From contig DDYM01000061.1 in the NCBI GenBank assembly GCA_002347985.1, positions 108,260 through 123,852 on the forward strand: DNA of 15,593 bases. The letters run 5' to 3'. Both the position numbers and the translations under genes were made by a program. The stretch is from Bacteroidetes bacterium UBA2234. GTDB lineage: Bacteria > Bacteroidota > Bacteroidia > NS11-12g > UBA955. The notes under the pieces are model-generated. The model made no database searches and was not told the origin of the DNA. It saw only the letters and a list, made by a program, of their open reading frames with translations. Within the stretch, counting starts at the first letter, position 1; the number at the start of each line of letters is the position of its first letter. Shown piece after piece: positions 14,233 to 15,593 of the stretch.

Positions 14233-15551
14233 TGTCGAGGTTTACCTCGTATAGTGAAACCCTAGACTACATGTTTAGTCAATTGCCCATGTTTCATAAC
14301 ATCGGCAAAGCCGCCTATAAAGCAGATTTAAATAATACGATTGCATTACTGGATGCCATCGGCAATCCTCAGCTTGATCAAAAATGGATTCATGTTGCTG
14401 GAACCAATGGCAAAGGTTCGGTTTCCAGCATGTTGGCAGCTACGCTAACGCAACATGGATACAAAACCGGGCTCTATACCTCTCCTCATCTTATAGACTT
14501 TACTGAGCGTATACGCATTGATGGAAAATGCATCGAAGAACAAACTGTGATTGATTTTATGAATGAAATCCATGAAACGTTGGATAGAATCAAACCTTCA
14601 TTTTTTGAAATCACGGTGGCTTTGGCGTTTTACCATTTTAGAGCGGAGAAAATTGATATCGGGGTAATTGAAGTTGGACTTGGCGGAAGATTGGATAGCA
14701 CCAACATCATTACTCCCATCCTATCCGTGATTACAAATATTGGATGGGATCATATGGATCTTCTAGGCGATACCATAGAGAAAATCGCTTCTGAGAAAGC
14801 AGGAATCATCAAAAAAGGCATTCCGGTTGCGTTGGGTCCTATGCGTGAGGAGGCAATGACCGTAATGAAAGCAACAGCCCTCGTCAATAAGTCGAAAATA
14901 TACCATGATTTGCCCGTTGATGTGGGTTTCATTCGAAGTTTGGCTTTGAAAGGAAATTATCAACAAGAGAATATTCAGACGTTTACGTGTGCAATAGAAG
15001 CTTTGAAGGATTTATGGTTTCCGTTAAAGCGAAGTTTGATCATGTCTGCATTGGAAAATGTGACCCAATTGTCTGGCCTTAGAGGTCGTTGGGAAATCGT
15101 TTCACAAAATCCATGGACGGTTACTGATACAGCGCACAATTCCGATGGGGTATCTTTCACTATGACGCAACTCCAAGAACGCTACAACCAAGCATTTGAG
15201 GAATGGAAAAACATGGTGATTAGAAATCATTCCTCGGCCGACGATGTGAGTGCGCAACCTCCAAGAATTCGAATGATATGGGGAATGGTTTCCGATAAGG
15301 ATCGAGAGAAGATTCTTCAATTGCTTCCAAAAGACGCCATTTATTATTATTGTAAGCCCAGTGTAATCCGAGGATTGGATTCGAAAATCTTAGCGGAGGA
15401 AGGCAGAGAAATAGGTTTGAATGGCACACATTATATGGATGTAAAATTGGCATATAAATCGGCTTTGAACGATGCGCGGCCTCAGGATCTGATTTATGTT
15501 GGCGGAAGCACATTTGTGGTGGCTGATTTGCTCAAGCATCTGGGTGAGTAA
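14232..15551 (+). CDS. folC: Bifunctional folylpolyglutamate / dihydrofolate synthase
   Basis: ATP-dependent Mur-ligase-family enzyme that adds glutamate to dihydropteroate and to tetrahydrofolates, retaining folates in the cell. It has 439 residues. The N-terminal half contains the P-loop GTNGKGS (57-63), TSPHL (83-87), EVGLGGRLDSTN (147-158) and GWDHMDLLGDTIEKIASEKAGI (starts 171; quoted in part of the domain). Lysine 189 is in the position of the carbamylated lysine of the family. The C-terminal ligase domain has LRGRWE (283-288), DTAHN (299-303) and GMVSDKD (351-357). The stretch between DTAHN and GMVSDKD is 47 residues, about 20-25 longer than I remember for relatives, because of a hydrophilic loop around 320-345. 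The ATG overlaps the stop of the TonB-like gene (TAATG). Confidence 0.94.
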   Translation: MSRFTSYSETLDYMFSQLPMFHNIGKAAYKADLNNTIALLDAIGNPQLDQKWIHVAGTNGKGSVSSMLAATLTQHGYKTGLYTSPHLIDFTERIRIDGKCIEEQTVIDFMNEIHETLDRIKPSFFEITVALAFYHFRAEKIDIGVIEVGLGGRLDSTNIITPILSVITNIGWDHMDLLGDTIEKIASEKAGIIKKGIPVALGPMREEAMTVMKATALVNKSKIYHDLPVDVGFIRSLALKGNYQQENIQTFTCAIEALKDLWFPLKRSLIMSALENVTQLSGLRGRWEIVSQNPWTVTDTAHNSDGVSFTMTQLQERYNQAFEEWKNMVIRNHSSADDVSAQPPRIRMIWGMVSDKDREKILQLLPKDAIYYYCKPSVIRGLDSKILAEEGREIGLNGTHYMDVKLAYKSALNDARPQDLIYVGGSTFVVADLLKHLGE

Positions 15552-15593
15552 TCTGATTGAGACGCAACTTTCACGAAACAAAAAGAGGGAGCC
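15552..15593. other. Non-coding right edge
   Basis: Forty-two bases after folC to the end of the window. I see no gene, terminator or promoter that can be supported here. Confidence 0.6.

Noticed and set aside
15220..15513. 97-codon minus-strand ORF within folC
   Set aside because: Antisense shadow of conserved FolC coding sequence.
1..15593. Mobile element, CRISPR array, tRNA or rRNA genes
   Set aside because: No transposase, integrase, repeat-spacer pattern, cloverleaf-forming sequence or rRNA segment was seen by eye on either strand.

Overview
The window is a stretch of chromosome from a member of the Bacteroidota. Three observations support this. There is a large secreted protein with a gliding-motility-type (T9SS type B) C-terminal domain. 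There is an HU-CCDC81/SPOR protein next to a TonB-like protein and folC. Several genes carry the Bacteroidota promoter signature TAnnTTTG, in places with an upstream TTG, close to their start codons. Base composition is moderately AT-rich. I cannot name the genus. No tRNA, rRNA, CRISPR array, insertion sequence or prophage is visible, and no intergenic gap exceeds 300 bases.

Layout. The left edge holds the 3' part of rnr (RNase R), followed after one base by a short-chain polyprenyl diphosphate synthase. A 1296-residue minus-strand gene converges on it and encodes a predicted T9SS-secreted surface protein. Divergent from that gene is fmt (methionyl-tRNA formyltransferase). Next come an ECF-type sigma factor with a very strong Shine-Dalgarno sequence, a 78-residue protein that may be a reduced anti-sigma-like partner, and an isopenicillin-N-synthase-family Fe(II)/2OG-type oxygenase. 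Two minus-strand units follow: a hotdog acyl-CoA thioesterase, and the rplU-rpmA ribosomal protein operon, which ends in a clear intrinsic terminator.

The right third is a plus-strand cluster. It encodes an outer-membrane beta-barrel protein resembling a TonB-dependent receptor without a plug, an inner-membrane HU-CCDC81/SPOR protein, a TonB-like periplasm-spanning protein, and FolC. The last three genes are linked by one-base stop/start overlaps. The first three would place one protein in the outer membrane, one peptidoglycan-binding protein anchored in the inner membrane, and one energy-transducer-like protein, so they may form a trans-envelope assembly.

Most genes are recognisable housekeeping or envelope genes. 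The most interesting signals are in expression control. Several genes have a -7 promoter box only 4-7 bases before the ATG, which predicts leaderless mRNAs. The sigma-factor gene instead has a textbook Shine-Dalgarno sequence, unusual in a phylum whose ribosomes generally hide the anti-Shine-Dalgarno sequence.
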